This document shows positions 44,461-56,164 of a DNA stretch of 64,000 nt, piece after piece (position 1 is the first letter of the stretch; each line of letters starts with the position of its first letter). The position numbers and the translations under genes were made by a program. The stretch spans positions 12,945,277 to 13,009,276 of the forward strand of contig JAMXIF010000043.1 in NCBI GenBank assembly GCA_028583685.1, read 5' to 3'. The notes below the pieces were generated by a model that was not told the DNA's origin, ran no database searches, and saw only the letters and a list, made by a program, of their open reading frames with translations. The stretch is from Petaurus breviceps papuanus (Eukaryota > Chordata > Mammalia > Diprotodontia > Petauridae).

Positions 44461-44680
44461 GGCAGGCATTCTGAGGCATTTATATTGTATGAGAGGATAC
44501 AACATGAAATTACAGGGAATTGGAGCAAATAGGAGAGAGCACATGGAAAAGGTAAGAATTTGATGGGGCCTTGAAGGATGCATAGACAGAAAAGATGGGT
44601 GAGGGCATTGGTAATGAAAGAGATGAACTGGAAAAGGTATATGCAAAAGCCCAGAGGTAGAAATTAGCAAGTACGTCAAT
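44345..44680 (-). repeat. L2 LINE 3' end, minus strand, with (GA)n
   Basis: 'caacaagtctttattaagca', 'gccttgaaggatgcatagac' and 'tatgcaaaagcccagaggta'. A (GA)n run at about 44430-44457 sits inside. Confidence 0.75.
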
Positions 44681-45719
44681 TGGCTCATTTTTCCTTTTCC
44701 TTTTCCTCTTTTCTCTGGGTACTACTTCTTTTAAGGCTTACCAACCCATTCATCTCCCTTTCTCCTCTCTCCTCTATTATTTAACTTCTTTTTACATCAG
44801 AATATCTCTCCCATGACCAATCAATGAAGTCAAGAAAACTAGGTATGACTTGGTGATGTAATGAGAGGACAGCAAAAGAGAGGAATTTTCCAGAGTCCTG
44901 ACTTGCTTCAGCACCTGGACAGTGGCCTTTGGGCCTAGCAGCTGTGCCTTGAGGAAGCCAGAGCAGAGGTGGTAAAGGTCCAGAGAAGGCCTGCTCAAAT
45001 GAACTGTGAGGGGGAAGAGCAGTCACATGATCGACTGAAAAGCCTGAGGCTTCTCTGGTTCATTCAATCATAGGGGACATGCTCAGTTTATTACATCATG
45101 AAAAGGAGGAAAAGTAGATACAGATCCTTCCCTAAGATTCCAAATATTAGAATTAGGAGACCTATCTTGAGAAATAGTTGAATATACACTATCCCAAATT
45201 TCTTACTTCAGTTTTAAGCTACTAAAGCTTAAATTAGTATGTCTCAGGCACTTTCCCGTGCCAATTAAAATCAAAGTTGGGGCCATAGCCAAGGGTTTCT
45301 AGAATACACTCATTGGTGCCCCTTTCAGGGAGTGGTTATTGAACTGAGTGGATTATTGGTTTTACCCAAATCTGATTTTTATTTGTATACATTTACTTCA
45401 TGATTTAAGGAAACTTTTTATGATTTTAAGGAAATCATTAAGTCCAATGATAAATTCCCTTTGGTTAATATTGGGGGGTTTCCACCTTAAGTTGGACCCC
45501 AAGTATATTCACACAGACATATGGCCCCTTACTGTCTTTCATGCCAAGTGTTTAAAATAGAAAACATTTTTTTTTGTCATTGTTGCTCTAAAAAGAGAAA
45601 AGACAAGGTAGTGTCTCACTCAAGGGAATACCTTGAAATGGGTATAATTTATAAAACAAAATACCCTTAATATGACAGCAGTCAATTTAGCCTGATATAA
45701 AAGAGGGTCTCTGTTTTCT
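44681..45719. other. No gene supported; unassigned sequence
   Basis: About 1 kb. Two overlapping minus-strand open frames at 44781-45026 and a plus one at 45348-45560 have no recognised domain. Confidence 0.4.
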
Positions 45720-45965
45720 TTCATTTATATTTTTATGATATGTAATGTCTTTATAATTTCACCACTCCACATCAAAGCTGCCAACCGCTGAGCATCTAAA
45801 TAAGTAGCATGTGAAGAAAATGAATGAATTGCTAAATGTCCCATTACGTCCACAGAGAATATCCCTCTATTTGGAGTCAGGAATCTTAAAATTGAGACGA
45901 CAAATGAATGGTTCTCACTCCAATGGAGGGAGAGTTTTGGCAACTTTATTACATTGGATGTTTGA
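45720..45965. other. Low-repeat island, candidate conserved non-coding element
   Basis: Words such as 'gctgccaaccgctgagcatc', 'gtcccattacgtccacagag' and 'ttgagacgacaaatgaatgg' retain CpG in an AT-rich setting, with no repeat resemblance. A sequence-composition hint only. Confidence 0.35.
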
Positions 45966-46129
45966 ATAGAATAAGGAAAGAGAAAACACACAGAAAGAAA
46001 TGATTAAGAAAAAAAATAAAGTGCTGGTGGTATCTGGGCTCTGGCTCTGAAAGTCAGTTCCTCTGTGAGATAGAGTGATGGGGACAGAAGGGTGCATAAC
46101 TGAATGAGTAAGAGCTTTAGGCAAATGGG

Positions 46130-46390
46130 GGGATGACCTGTCACTGGTGTGATTTCTGTAGCACAAAGAGGCTATTTGGAGAATTTTAACAAGTTCCAAA
46201 GTGTTTGGCCAAACACATTAGGGCTGACATCAAGAATTGAAAAGAAAAGAATGTGTCGAGCTGGTTAAAGGAAATCACAATAATCGGTAGCTCTTACAGC
46301 ACTTAACTGCCAGTGCCCAGGGAGTGGCATGTGCTCAGCAAACATTGCTAGTGTCTGTCTCTCAGAGGCCAGGAGCTTGGTGTAAGGAAG
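46130..46390. other. Low-repeat island, candidate conserved non-coding element
   Basis: 'tttggccaaacacattaggg' holds a TTGGCCAA palindrome (an NF1-like half-site pair). 'gaatgtgtcgagctggttaa' and 'cacaataatcggtagctctt' retain CpG. No repeat resemblance. Confidence 0.4.
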
Positions 46391-46774
46391 AGGGGATTGG
46401 GAGCTGCAGCACCAAGGGGCTCATCAACTTTTTGAATCTACCCAAAGTGCAATGGGGGAAACGGAATGGATGTCTTGGAGAAGACAATATGACCTACTGA
46501 TCTGAGTGCATGGTAGTAGCAACAACTCCAAAGTCTGCCCCTGGGACTCCTTTAGCATGTATGTAACTTGTACAGGCTCCTAATTCATCTTCTTAAAGTG
46601 ACATCATCTTAAAACTTCTGTTCAAGCTCCATGCCCTTTTTCTAACTCCTATCAGCTGACAGTTTCCATAGCTGCTTTTCTTTTCCTAATAAAAGCTGTT
46701 CAACAGCATCCCTCCACATTCTCTGAAGAAAAGAGAGAGTTGTGCTCATGATTAGGCAAAGGCAAGATTGTTCA

Positions 46775-47010
46775 GTGAAAAAAGCTCTAGGCCTGGGTTG
46801 TAGACTGTTATCTGCCACTGACTAGCTGTTTTATTTTTTTAATTACCCAAATTTTACTATGTTGAAATTGGTTGTTTTTGTTCCTGTTTTTAGTCTTTGA
46901 AATAAAGACAATACTTGCTATATCTGTCTCACAGGGTTCTCGTGGGATATAAATAATATAATATAGATGAGAGTACTTTCCAAAGAATAAAGTACTTATT
47001 ATTAATGTGA
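46775..47010 (+). repeat. MIR-type SINE
   Basis: 'ggcctgggttgtagactgtt', 'ctgccactgactagctgttt' and 'ctgtctcacagggttctcgt'. A block near 46835-46885 interrupts the core. Confidence 0.55.
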
Positions 47011-47059
47011 CATAGTATATACATATATAATATAATATTTTATATTACTGAAGGCATTA

Positions 47060-47150
47060 TTTTGTGCTTATATCTATCCCCTGTACCTAGTGTGATCCCT
47101 AGAGCATAAGTGTTTAATAAATGCTTATTGATTAACTGACTATTAAATAG
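47060..47150 (+). repeat. L2 LINE tail
   Basis: 'cctgtacctagtgtgatccc' and 'agtgtttaataaatgcttat'. Confidence 0.75.
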
Positions 47151-47245
47151 AAAGTCATTTATTCTTTTTTTGATGGGTTTACTTTGCATCATTCCACTAT
47201 TGTCTTAATTGTGGAGCTCCTTGTTGGGTACAGACTGAAAAATCT

Positions 47246-47296
47246 GTGTTTGGAGCCTATTTGGGATCAAGAGAAGATTGAGATCAATCCTAAACA
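47246..47296 (+). repeat. Unclassified 50-bp repeat, copy 1
   Basis: 'tttggagcctatttgggatc' then 'gattgagatcaatcctaaa'. It matches 48684-48734 in the same orientation at about 42 of 50 positions. Confidence 0.6.
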
Positions 47297-47719
47297 CTGA
47301 TTTCCTAAGTAAACTGTCATGGCATCAGCAAGTAGAAACAGTGTTGTCTACTCTTTGCTTATGTGTATGCTTTTATTTTCTCTTGTTTTATTGCTATTGC
47401 TAGCTTTTCTAGAACTATATGAAATAAATTCAAGGAGAGGGTAAGTCATTGATTCTAAGCATCCTGTGTTTCTTTTCCCCAAAAGATAGAAAGTAAAAGG
47501 CTAATCGAGGCCCTGGGTTTTAGGCTGGGATGGAATCCAAGAAGATCTATTCTCCATGTTCATGTATACCCAAGAAGGAGACTTGGGCTTAGCTTGTAGT
47601 ATGATTAAACTGCCTGACTTTCATGCTGTGTAGAGATAAGGTCTCTTCATGAGGCAAGTTGTCCGCGATTCTTCCTAACACATCTGGTAGTACCCTAGGG
47701 TATCAAAGCCCAGGACACA
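47297..47719. other. No gene seen; unassigned sequence
   Basis: No repeat or coding signal recognised in about 420 bases. Confidence 0.4.
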
Positions 47720-47945
47720 ATACTTGAAAATTGAATCATGTAGCTATGGGACAAACCAGGCAGTAAAAAGCAACATCAAGTACTTTTTTTGGAAACAGAC
47801 TTGGCACAAATCCTAAATACATGTCAACATACAACCTCCTCTGGGCCTCGGTTTCTTCATATCTAAGATGAAAAAGCTAAGTTAGAAAACCTCAAAGGTC
47901 CATCCCAGTTCTGGAAATTCTAGGATGCTGTAATTATAATTTTTT
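47720..47945 (+). repeat. MIR-type SINE, diverged
   Basis: 'tgggcctcggtttcttcata' and 'ctcaaaggtccatcccagtt', followed by 'ggaaattctaggatgctg'. Confidence 0.5.
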
Positions 47946-48111
47946 TCTTTGCTTTTTTAATCTACATAGAAAATGAGATAGAAGAAAAGATTTATTTTTT
48001 TTTTAAAAAGTGAACATGGATGTGCCCTGGAGAGATTTAAATATACCTGGAGAGATAAGACAAACAAAAAAAAGAAAACAATGCAGAAGAACACTTAGAT
48101 AAAATTGAGTG

Positions 48112-48368
48112 GGCATCGAGGTGACACAATGGATAGAGTACCAGGGCTGGAGTCAAGGAGACTCATCTTTGTGAGTTCAAATCTGACCCCAGACCCTTAC
48201 TAGCTGTGTGACCCTGGGCAAGTCACTTAACCTCTGTAAGAAAGTCTCTGCTTGCCTCAGTTTCCTCCTCTGTAAAATGAACTGGCTCTAGTATCTCTGC
48301 CAAGAAAACCCCAAATGGGATCACGGAGATTTGAATATGACTGAAAAAATGTCTCAACAGTAGCAAAG
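48112..48368 (+). repeat. RTE-tailed long SINE with perfect 11-bp target duplication
   Basis: Head 'ggcatcgaggtgacacaatg', core 'tagctgtgtgaccctgggca' and tail 'tgggatcacggagatttgaa'. AAAATTGAGTG flanks it at 48101-48111 and 48369-48379. A short inserted block (aagaaagtctctgcttg) lies in the core. Confidence 0.9.
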
Positions 48369-48683
48369 AAAATTGAGTGCTAGGTTCTGCAGTTCTAACA
48401 ATAAATATGCTACAAGAAGGGAGAGAAAGGAGAGTTCAATGTCCTCAGAGAGTTTTGTCAACGCTCCCTAGAGCAGATGGGAGAGTCTTGATGTGTATAT
48501 GCAGGAAATGGAGAGGCAGAGAGGAGATGGAATGGCATTTGCGGGTGAGGCAGATGACACAATTAAAAGATTCAGGCAGGAAGGAGCTTGATCCTATCAT
48601 TGGACAGTAGGGAGATGGGTGTTTATAGAGGAATGAGTATATTTGTCAAGCTCATTGTTGATACACATGATAAAAAAAAAAAG

Positions 48684-48734
48684 CTATGTTTGGAGTCTAT
48701 TCAGGATCAAGAGAGGGCTGAGATTAATCCTAAA
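48684..48734 (+). repeat. Unclassified 50-bp repeat, copy 2
   Basis: 'tttggagtctattcaggatc' then 'gctgagattaatcctaaa'; partner of 47246-47296. An A tract precedes it. 48380-48683 and 48735-48944 show nothing recognisable; a MIR scrap follows at 48945-49030. Confidence 0.6.
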
Positions 48735-49104
48735 GGCTTCATCCATAACAGGATATTGGGGTAGGGTGGTTTGTGGTGTGCGGCTTGTGGTACTTAATTC
48801 TTAGCCTTAGAGATGGACATTAAGGAAAATTGCCATGTCTTTCTACAAACGATCCCTTGGTGCCCCTGTTAGAGACTTGGTTTCAAAGGCTGGTAGGACT
48901 GACCCAGGAGAGCACTTCTGATACTCTTGTGTTTCCTGGATAATAGAGAGTACTGAATTTAGAGTCAGAAAATCTATGTTTGAATCTAGACTGTCACTAA
49001 GATGACCTTTAATTTCATTCCCACTTCATATGTATAATTCTATCTTCCTCTGGCTTAATAACTCGATAACCTTGCACCTCCATTCCGTGGTTTTTGCCTT
49101 TGAA

Positions 49105-49600
49105 AAAATGGTAATGATAATGATAACTAACTTTTACATAGTGCATTAAGATTTACCAAGTTCATCGCATAAATTACTGGGCAACTAAGTGGCACAGTGT
49201 ATAGAGTGTGGGTCTGGAGACAAGAAGATGAGTTCAAATGCTGCCTCAGACACTGATTTGCTGTGTGACAATGGGCAAAGCACTTAGGCTCTGTTTGCCT
49301 CAGCTTCCCTATCTGGAAAAAGGGGATTATAATGGCACCTACCTCACAGGGTGGTTGTGAGAATCAAATAAAATAATAATTATAAAATGCTTAGCACAGT
49401 GTAAGCAAACACATGGTAAGAATTATACAACTATTACTTATTATTTCAGTTGGCTCACCAAAGCCCTATAAGATATAGGTGATATTATTATATCCCTTTT
49501 ATAGATACAGAAACAGAGATTAATATAGAACTGAAGTAATGTGTCTAGGGTCATACAACTAATTAGTGTCTGAGGCAGGATTTGAGCTTGATCAGATTTC
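49105..49600 (-). repeat. MIR, minus strand, split by a SINE
   Basis: Left 49105-49174 ('tgataactaacttttacata', 'gcattaagatttaccaag') and right 49446-49600 ('gccctataagatataggtga', 'gtctagggtcatacaactaa', 'ttagtgtctgaggcaggatt'). Confidence 0.7.
49175..49445 (+). repeat. tRNA-headed MIR-type SINE inside MIR
   Basis: 'gggcaactaagtggcacagt', 'atttgctgtgtgacaatggg' and 'acctacctcacagggtggtt'. Confidence 0.85.
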
Positions 49601-49629
49601 AAACTGGAATGGCCAACCAAGTCCAACCA

Positions 49630-49775
49630 ACTCAGGTTAAAGATGAGAACACTGAGCCTTAGAGAAATGAAATGACTTGTCCAGGATCACACAGCAAGTG
49701 TCTAAGGCAGGTTTAGAACTCATCTTTCTGACTCTAAGTTTAGAGTTCAATTCCCTTATACCCCAGCTGCCTATG
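49630..49775 (-). repeat. MIR, minus strand
   Basis: 'gagaacactgagccttagag', 'cttgtccaggatcacacagc' and 'gaactcatctttctgactct'. Confidence 0.75.
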
Positions 49776-49894
49776 TAGGGACATGGTGAGGAGAAAACAA
49801 GGCAATAAATTATAAAATGTTTTAAAAACCAGAAAGCACTTTAGGCCTGTCAGCTTTTGTGGTTGTTGCAAAGATAAGCCCAGAGTCCAGGAGG

Positions 49895-50410
49895 CAGCAC
49901 CACATCATTATGGGGCAGAAAAGGGGACCCTGAAACTTTTCCAGCCCATTAACGAAGTGCGATGCCTCCTCATTTTTAAATGCAACATAACCTGCATGTC
50001 AGGTTGCATTAAGATGTCTCAGGTTACGATGACATAAATGGTTCAACATAATGAAACATGACACAGAGAAATATGGGCATTGATCTGTGCCACTAATTTA
50101 AGGACGCATTGGGTTTTGCCTTGATCCGTTTTTATGTCCTATACCAGGAAGTGACACATGGATAATGGGCATTATCTGCTGTATTGTTCCCATGACAGGC
50201 TGCAGAGAGATGTTTTTCTGTTATTGATGCATCCTGGGTATTGACAAGCCAGTTTTCATATTCTCTTTTCTGATGGCCAGTTGTCAAATGGGCACATCTT
50301 ACAAAAATGCTCTCGGGGCCGCCTTCAAGCAAATGAACACAACCAGGCCTGCCTTGTATCTCCCTGACCTCTATTTGCACTTCTTCTGCTATGTACAGTC
50401 TGGATCACAG
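49895..50410. other. Long low-repeat island, strong candidate conserved non-coding element
   Basis: More than 500 bases without any recognisable repeat, the longest clean island beside dense SINEs. Retained CpG words include 'taacgaagtgcgatgcctcc', 'ggttacgatgacataaatgg' and 'gctctcggggccgccttcaa'. It carries a short inverted pair, 'cctgcatgtcaggttgcat'/'gcaacataacctgcatg'. The minus-strand open frame at 50132-50380 has no recognised domain. Confidence 0.45.
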
Positions 50411-50419
50411 CATCATAGG

Positions 50420-50600
50420 TCTAGAGGCAGGAAGGAGCTCAGTGGCCACTGGGTCCAACTCCCTCACTTCATAGATCAAGCTGTTGATACCTGAAGAGTT
50501 TTAATAACTTACTTAAGATCACATATGTTGGCAGGGGTAGACAGAATTCAAACCCAGACTTGAATTTCAATATATGGAACTCTTCATCCTTGTTCTCTTT
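50420..50600 (-). repeat. MIR-type SINE, minus strand
   Basis: 'aggcaggaaggagctcagtg', 'gccactgggtccaactccct' and 'attcaaacccagacttgaat'. Confidence 0.65.
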
Positions 50601-51090
50601 CTTTGTAATCTTATAGCTTCATGTATGTTGTTAAACAAGTCATTTAAACTCTCTGGGTCTCAGTTTTGTTTCTCAAATTGGGATATCTCCCCAGCCTATA
50701 TCACAGTGTTGTTAGGATCAAATGAAATGTGAAAATATTTTGAAGAGTTAAAGGTACTTGGAGAATATGAAGTAGGATCATAGGAATCAGAGTGGCATAG
50801 TCAGGAAAACCTAGGTTCAAAACTTTCCTCAGACACTAGCTATGAAGCAAGGGTAAGTATCTTCACCTCTCTGAGGATTTTTTCCAAATTTGTAAATGCA
50901 ACTAATAATACTTATACCTGCCTCACAGCATTTATTGGGATACTTAAATGAGAATATGTACATATATGTATATATATGCATATATATACACAAGCATATA
51001 CATATATTTATATATAAAGTAATTTGCAAATTTCCAAGTATTATACATATGTGTGTATGCAAATATATGTATATATATATCACTAGTATT
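50601..51090 (+). repeat. Two MIR fragments and a TATG/TA simple repeat
   Basis: 50610-50765 ('ttaaacaagtcatttaaact', 'ctctgggtctcagttttgtt') and 50785-50955 ('ggcatagtcaggaaaaccta', 'cttatacctgcctcacagca'). Bases 50955-51080 are ATATGTATAC-type simple repeats. Confidence 0.65.
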
Positions 51091-51689
51091 ATAATTATAA
51101 AATTAGAGAGATCTACCTTTGAAGAAATCTCCCTTTAGAATGCTGTCTGCAGCATTTAAGAAAACATTAGTTCACTTAGGATGAGAAAATCAAAAGGGAA
51201 ATCACAATTTTCTGAGTCAAATGATAGAATAGGTTATGAAGTTTTCCCTCCTTCCCCCTCTCATTCAAATTTGAAGATGAATGATGTCTGCCTAAAATAA
51301 TGCATGACTGGTACTCTGTTACCAGGGAGTATAGAGGCAAGAAAACAGGACAAGGATAGCTACCAGAAAGGAAAGAATGAGGATGGGAAACTCAAGGACA
51401 TAAGGAATGACTCATGAACAACTGCAAACATCAGGCCCTTGTTTTACAGAGATAGAGAGAAAGTATGCAGGGAAATCCAGGCAAAGTATTGTGAAAAATC
51501 TGAGAATGGAGAGGTCACATTTCTAAGTGCCCTGTAGCCATTTCTTAGACTCTACTTTACAAAATCTTCTTATTTATCTCTAGTGTTCCTTCTCTCCAAC
51601 TTCTTCATGATTTTAGAAAATTAAATTTTATCCTTTGAGCCTTCCTCCTTTTAAAGTGAAAAATTTTATTGAAAAAAAATTCTGGGTTG
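51091..51689. other. No gene seen; unassigned sequence
   Basis: About 600 bases with no named repeat. The right end is a short A-rich tract next to the L1 start. Confidence 0.4.
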
Positions 51690-53487
51690 GGGGGAGAGTC
51701 AAGGTGGCAGAGAAAAAAAGGTAGGGACTCTCATGAACTCGTCTAAATTCTCCAGACAACTTTAAATTCACAAAAGGATGGGGGCTCCACCCGAGAGGTT
51801 GGAGGAAAAATTAGTCTCACCACCTTGAGAGTGGAGCATATTTCAGCATAGGCAGCATCATGGCAAGAGTCTCAGCAAAACAACAGCAGGCCTAAGGGGA
51901 AACAAAATTCATCTGAAGCTCTCAGCTCACAAATGGTAAAGGTGGGGGGGGATTTCAAACAGCTGGTCAGAAGATTATTGAGGTCCCTTTGCAGGCACTG
52001 GGTGCAGGTCTCTGTTGCTTTGCACATAAGTGGATCCAGGTCCTGTGTCACAGTCCTAAGGCAAGGAGGAATACTAGCACACACAGTGAACCAGGGACCC
52101 GGGTTACAGTGCCAGGGCAGAAAAGAGTGCTTGTGGTCACTCACAGACCAAAGCACAGGCCAGATGAGCAGTAAACACACCTCTCCTTAGATCATACCAC
52201 TTTAGAAGAACCAAAAACTCACAGGTCTTCAGAATTAGATCTAAAAACAGCAGCACAAAAAACCTGAAGTTTGGGACAGTGCCCTTTCTACTACAAAAGC
52301 AGAGCCTAAATTTAACATAAAGTTACAAGTCAAGAAATAAGCTGAAAAAAAATGAGAAAACAACAACAAGAAGAAAAACCTGACCATAGGAATTTACTCT
52401 GGTGACAAGGTAGATCAAAACACTAACGCAGAAGAAGACAACAAAGTCAAAAACACTACATTCAAAGCCTCAAAGAAAAATGTGAATTGTTCTTAGGCTC
52501 AAAAAGAATTCCTGAAACACTCAAGAAAGATTTTAAAAACTCAAATAAGTGAGATAGAGAAAAAAATTAGGAAAAGTGATGAGAGTAATGCAAGAAGTCA
52601 ATTGCTTGGTAAAAGAGGCACAAAAAAGTACTGAAGACAATAAAAGTAAAAGAAAAGAAAAGAAAAAACAGAATAGTCCAAATGGTAAAGGAGAAACAAA
52701 AATCCAGTGAGGAGAAGAATACTTTAAAAAGTAGAATTTGCCTAACAGAAAAAAATATACAAAAATTCACTGAACTCCTTACAATGCAGAATTGACCACA
52801 TGACTGACCTGGAAAATAGATCTAGGAGGGGTAATTCAAGACTTATTGGGCTACCTGAAAGTCATAATAAAACAAACAAAAAGAGACTAGACATCATCTT
52901 TTATGAAATTGTCAGGGAAAACTTCCCTGATATTTTGGAACCAAAGAATAAAATTTTTAAAAAATGAGAGAATCTACCAATCACCTACTGAAAGAGATCC
53001 CAAAATAAAAACTCCCAAGGAATATTGCAATCAGACTGCAAGAAACAATTGAAGTATCATGGAGGCATAGTCAGGATAATACAAATTTAGCAGGATCAGC
53101 AGATTTATAATATGATATTCCAGAGGGCAAAGGAGCTGGGATTACAACCAAGGATCCCAACAAAACTGAGTATAATCCTTCAGGGGGAAAATTAATCTTT
53201 AAAGAAAATAAGAGACTCTCAAGCATTCCTGATTTAAAAAAAAACAAGCAGTGAACAGAAAGTTTGATTTTCAAATACAAGACTAGAAAGAAGCGTAAAC
53301 AAAATAGGAAAAAGAAATCCTAAGGAATAAGGTTAAATTAGGTTAAACTATTTACATTCCTCCATGGGAAGATGGAACTTGTAACTCCTGAGAACTTTCT
53401 CATTATTAGGGCTATTAGAAGGAGTATATATAGACAGAGGGCATGGATGTAAGTTGACTATGATGAGATGATATATTTAAAAATAAA

Positions 53488-55080
53488 ACTACACTGTGAG
53501 AGAAACATCCAACCCACATGGTTCTTCACAGGTCTCCCACCAGTCCAGCCCACCTCCCTCGCCTCCATCCTGTCCCCACCATGGCAGACTATCTCATCAG
53601 TGATAGTCTTTTTACGTTCCAGATGATGGGTTCATGGAGCAGCAACTCTTCAGCTGCAAAGATGAACTCACATGCAATGACTTCCTCATCCTCTCAGGCT
53701 ATATAGATTTCACAGCAGACCAAGTACACCTAAATTCAGCACTTAATAAAAATAACCCTGAAGACCCCACTTGTTTTGCCCCCCCAGTGGACACAGTCAC
53801 TGAGACTTGGATGGCCATAGCCATAGTGCTGACAGGAGGTATTGGTTTTATCCATCACAACTGCATCTCAGAATTCCAGTTAATGCAGTGCACAAAGTGA
53901 AGAAATATGATCAGGGCTTCATCACTGACCCTGTGGTCCTGAGTCAGGATGTGTTTGAAGATCAAGTCAGAAATGTGTTTGAAGCCAAAGCAAGGCATAG
54001 CTTCTGTGAAATCTCAATCATGGACAATGGCAAGATGGGCATCCGCCCAGTGGGCATCATCTCCTCTTGTGACATCAACTTGCTCAAGGAGGAGGAACAT
54101 GATTGTGTGAATGAGGATGATAAATTAGTAGCCACCATTGTCCCCACAGACCTGAAAAAGAATCAGGACTATTCCCTGGCATCCAAGGACACCAAGAAAC
54201 ACCTTTTGTGCAGGGTAGCCATCAGTACCCATGAGAACAGGTATCAGCTTGACTTGCTGGTCCAACCTGGTATCACTGTGGTCGTGCTGGACTCTTCCTA
54301 AGGAAACTCCATTTTCCAAATTAACGTGATCAAGTACACCAAAGAGAAATAGAACAACTTCCAGGTTATCAGTGGCAATGTGGTGACAGCTGCACAGGCA
54401 AAAATTCTCATTGATTCTGGAGTGGACACCCTGAGGGTTGGCATGGGCAGAGGCTCCATCTGCATCACACAGGAAGTGCTGGCATGTGTGTGGCCTCAGG
54501 TGACAGCTGTATATGAGGTCTCAGAATATGCACAGCGCTTCAGTGTCACATTCATTGCAGATGGTGGCATCCAAAATATGGGCCATATGGCCAAAGCTCT
54601 TGCCCTTGGAGCTTCCACAGTGATGATGGGCTCTCTGTTGGTGACCACCACAGAGGCCCCAGGCAAGTACTTCTTCTCTGATGGGATCCAGCTAAAGAAC
54701 TGTGGGGGAATGGGCTCCCTTGATGCCATGGACAAGGACCTCTACATCCAGAACCACTACACTTCTGTGAAGCAGACAAAATCAAAGTGGATCAAGGGGT
54801 GTCCAGGCCGTGCATCCACAAGTTTGTTCCCTACTTGATTGCTGGCATCCAGCACTTCTTCCAAGATATTGGTGTCAAGTTACAGCCATGATGTCCTCAA
54901 GGGAACTGAAATTTGAGAAGAGGATGTCATCTGCTCAGGTGGAAAGAGGTGTCCTTGGTCTCCATATGAGAAGCAACTCTTCTGAGAAGTGGCCTTGTTT
55001 GCTTTCACTGCCTCTTACCACTCCCTCTCTGAGTTTTTCACTAAAAAGCTGGGTATAAAACTAACTAAATAAATAAATAA
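53488..55080 (+). pseudogene. IMPDH2P: Processed pseudogene of IMPDH2 (IMP dehydrogenase 2)
   Basis: An intronless copy of the host mRNA for IMP dehydrogenase, the NAD-dependent enzyme that makes XMP from IMP in guanine-nucleotide synthesis. The start MADYLIS is at 53581. Homology runs to the end equivalent (tga at 54983), with 5' UTR-like sequence before it and 3' UTR plus an A-rich end (to 55080) after it. Readable blocks: [35 protein letters not shown] and [12 protein letters not shown], which retains the catalytic Cys (331 in human). IMPDH2 rather than IMPDH1 is favoured by EAKARH and EEEHDC. It is broken by frame changes near 53630 and 53880, stops at 54299 and 54350, and lesions after 54770. 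Between EEEHDC and VNEDD, 38 codons (human 174-211, most of the second CBS motif) are missing in frame. Inserted in L1/HAL1 sequence. Confidence 0.93.
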
Positions 55081-55137
55081 GATTAAGGGGTGAGAAAGAG
55101 AAATGCCCTGGGAGAGGGGAAAGAAAGGGACAGAATG

Positions 55138-55302
55138 ATGGGAGAGCGGCTAGGTGGCTCAGTAAATAGAGCACCAGCCCTGGAGTCAGGAGGACCTGAG
55201 TTCAAATCTGGCTTCAGACAGGTAACACTTACTAGCCCTGTGACCTAGGGCAAGTCACTTAACTCCAATTTCCCTGCCTTCCCCCCTCCAAAAAGAAAAA
55301 AG
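55138..55302 (+). repeat. WSINE1-like SINE with perfect 17-bp target duplication
   Basis: 'gagcggctaggtggctcagt' through 'acttactagccctgtgacct' and 'cacttaactccaatttccct', with an A-rich tail. AAGAAAGGGACAGAATG is present at 55121-55137 and 55303-55319. It lies in the L1/HAL1 3' UTR just downstream of the IMPDH2 retrocopy. The perfect duplication suggests it is among the youngest insertions here. Confidence 0.95.
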
Positions 55303-56140
55303 AAGAAAGGGACAGAATGGGCTATATTATGTCACATAAAAGAGGCACAAGAAATCATTTACAGTTGAGAAGAAGGGGAGGTAACAGGGGAGTACTTGAA
55401 AATTACTCTCATTGTAATTAATTCAAATAGGGAATAGCATATATAGTCAGTTGGAAACTAAAATTTCTTACCCTACAGGAAAGTAGGAGGGGACAGGGAT
55501 GGGGGTGCTGATATAAGGGAGGGTGAATTGGGGGAGGCAGTAGTCAAAAGCAAAACACTTTTGAAGAGGAACAAGGTGAAAGAGGAGAGAGTGTAGGATA
55601 AACAGGGGTAAAATAGAATGGGGATAAATACCTAGTTAGTAATCATAACTGTGAAAATAAATTATAGTGTTTCTCTGATGAAGACCTCACTTCTCAAATA
55701 TATAGAGAATGGAGTCAAATTTATAAGAATACAAGTCATTCTCAAATTTATAAATAGTCAAAGGCTATGAACAAACAGTTTTTAGATGGAGTAATCAAAA
55801 CTATCTATAGTCATATGGAAATATACTCTAAATCACTATTGATTAGAGAATTGCAAATTAAAACAACTCTCAGGTACCACCCTCACTCACATTAGATTGG
55901 CTAATATGGTAGAAAAATAAAATGACAAATTTTGGAGGGGGTATGAGAAAATTGAGATACTAATTTACTGTAGGTGAAGTTGTGAGCTGATTCAACCATT
56001 CTGGAGAGCGATTTGGAACTATGCCGAAAGAGCTACAAAAACCATGCATAACCTTTGACCCAACACCACTATTAGGTCTGTATTCCAAAGAAATTTAAAA
56101 AAAGGAAAAGGATCTATATGTACAAAAATACTTATAACAG

Positions 56141-56164
56141 TGTGTGTGTGTGTGTGTGTGTGTG
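56141..56164. repeat. (TG)n microsatellite in L1 3' end
   Basis: About 24 bases of TG within the L1 3' region. Confidence 0.9.

Noticed and set aside
50132-50380. Minus-strand 82-codon frame in the long island
   Set aside because: No family resemblance. The island is better described as possible non-coding conserved sequence.
54380-54838. 152-codon open frame with strong IMPDH similarity, as a functional gene
   Set aside because: It is the middle of a broken retrocopy; upstream stops and missing regions rule out an active enzyme.
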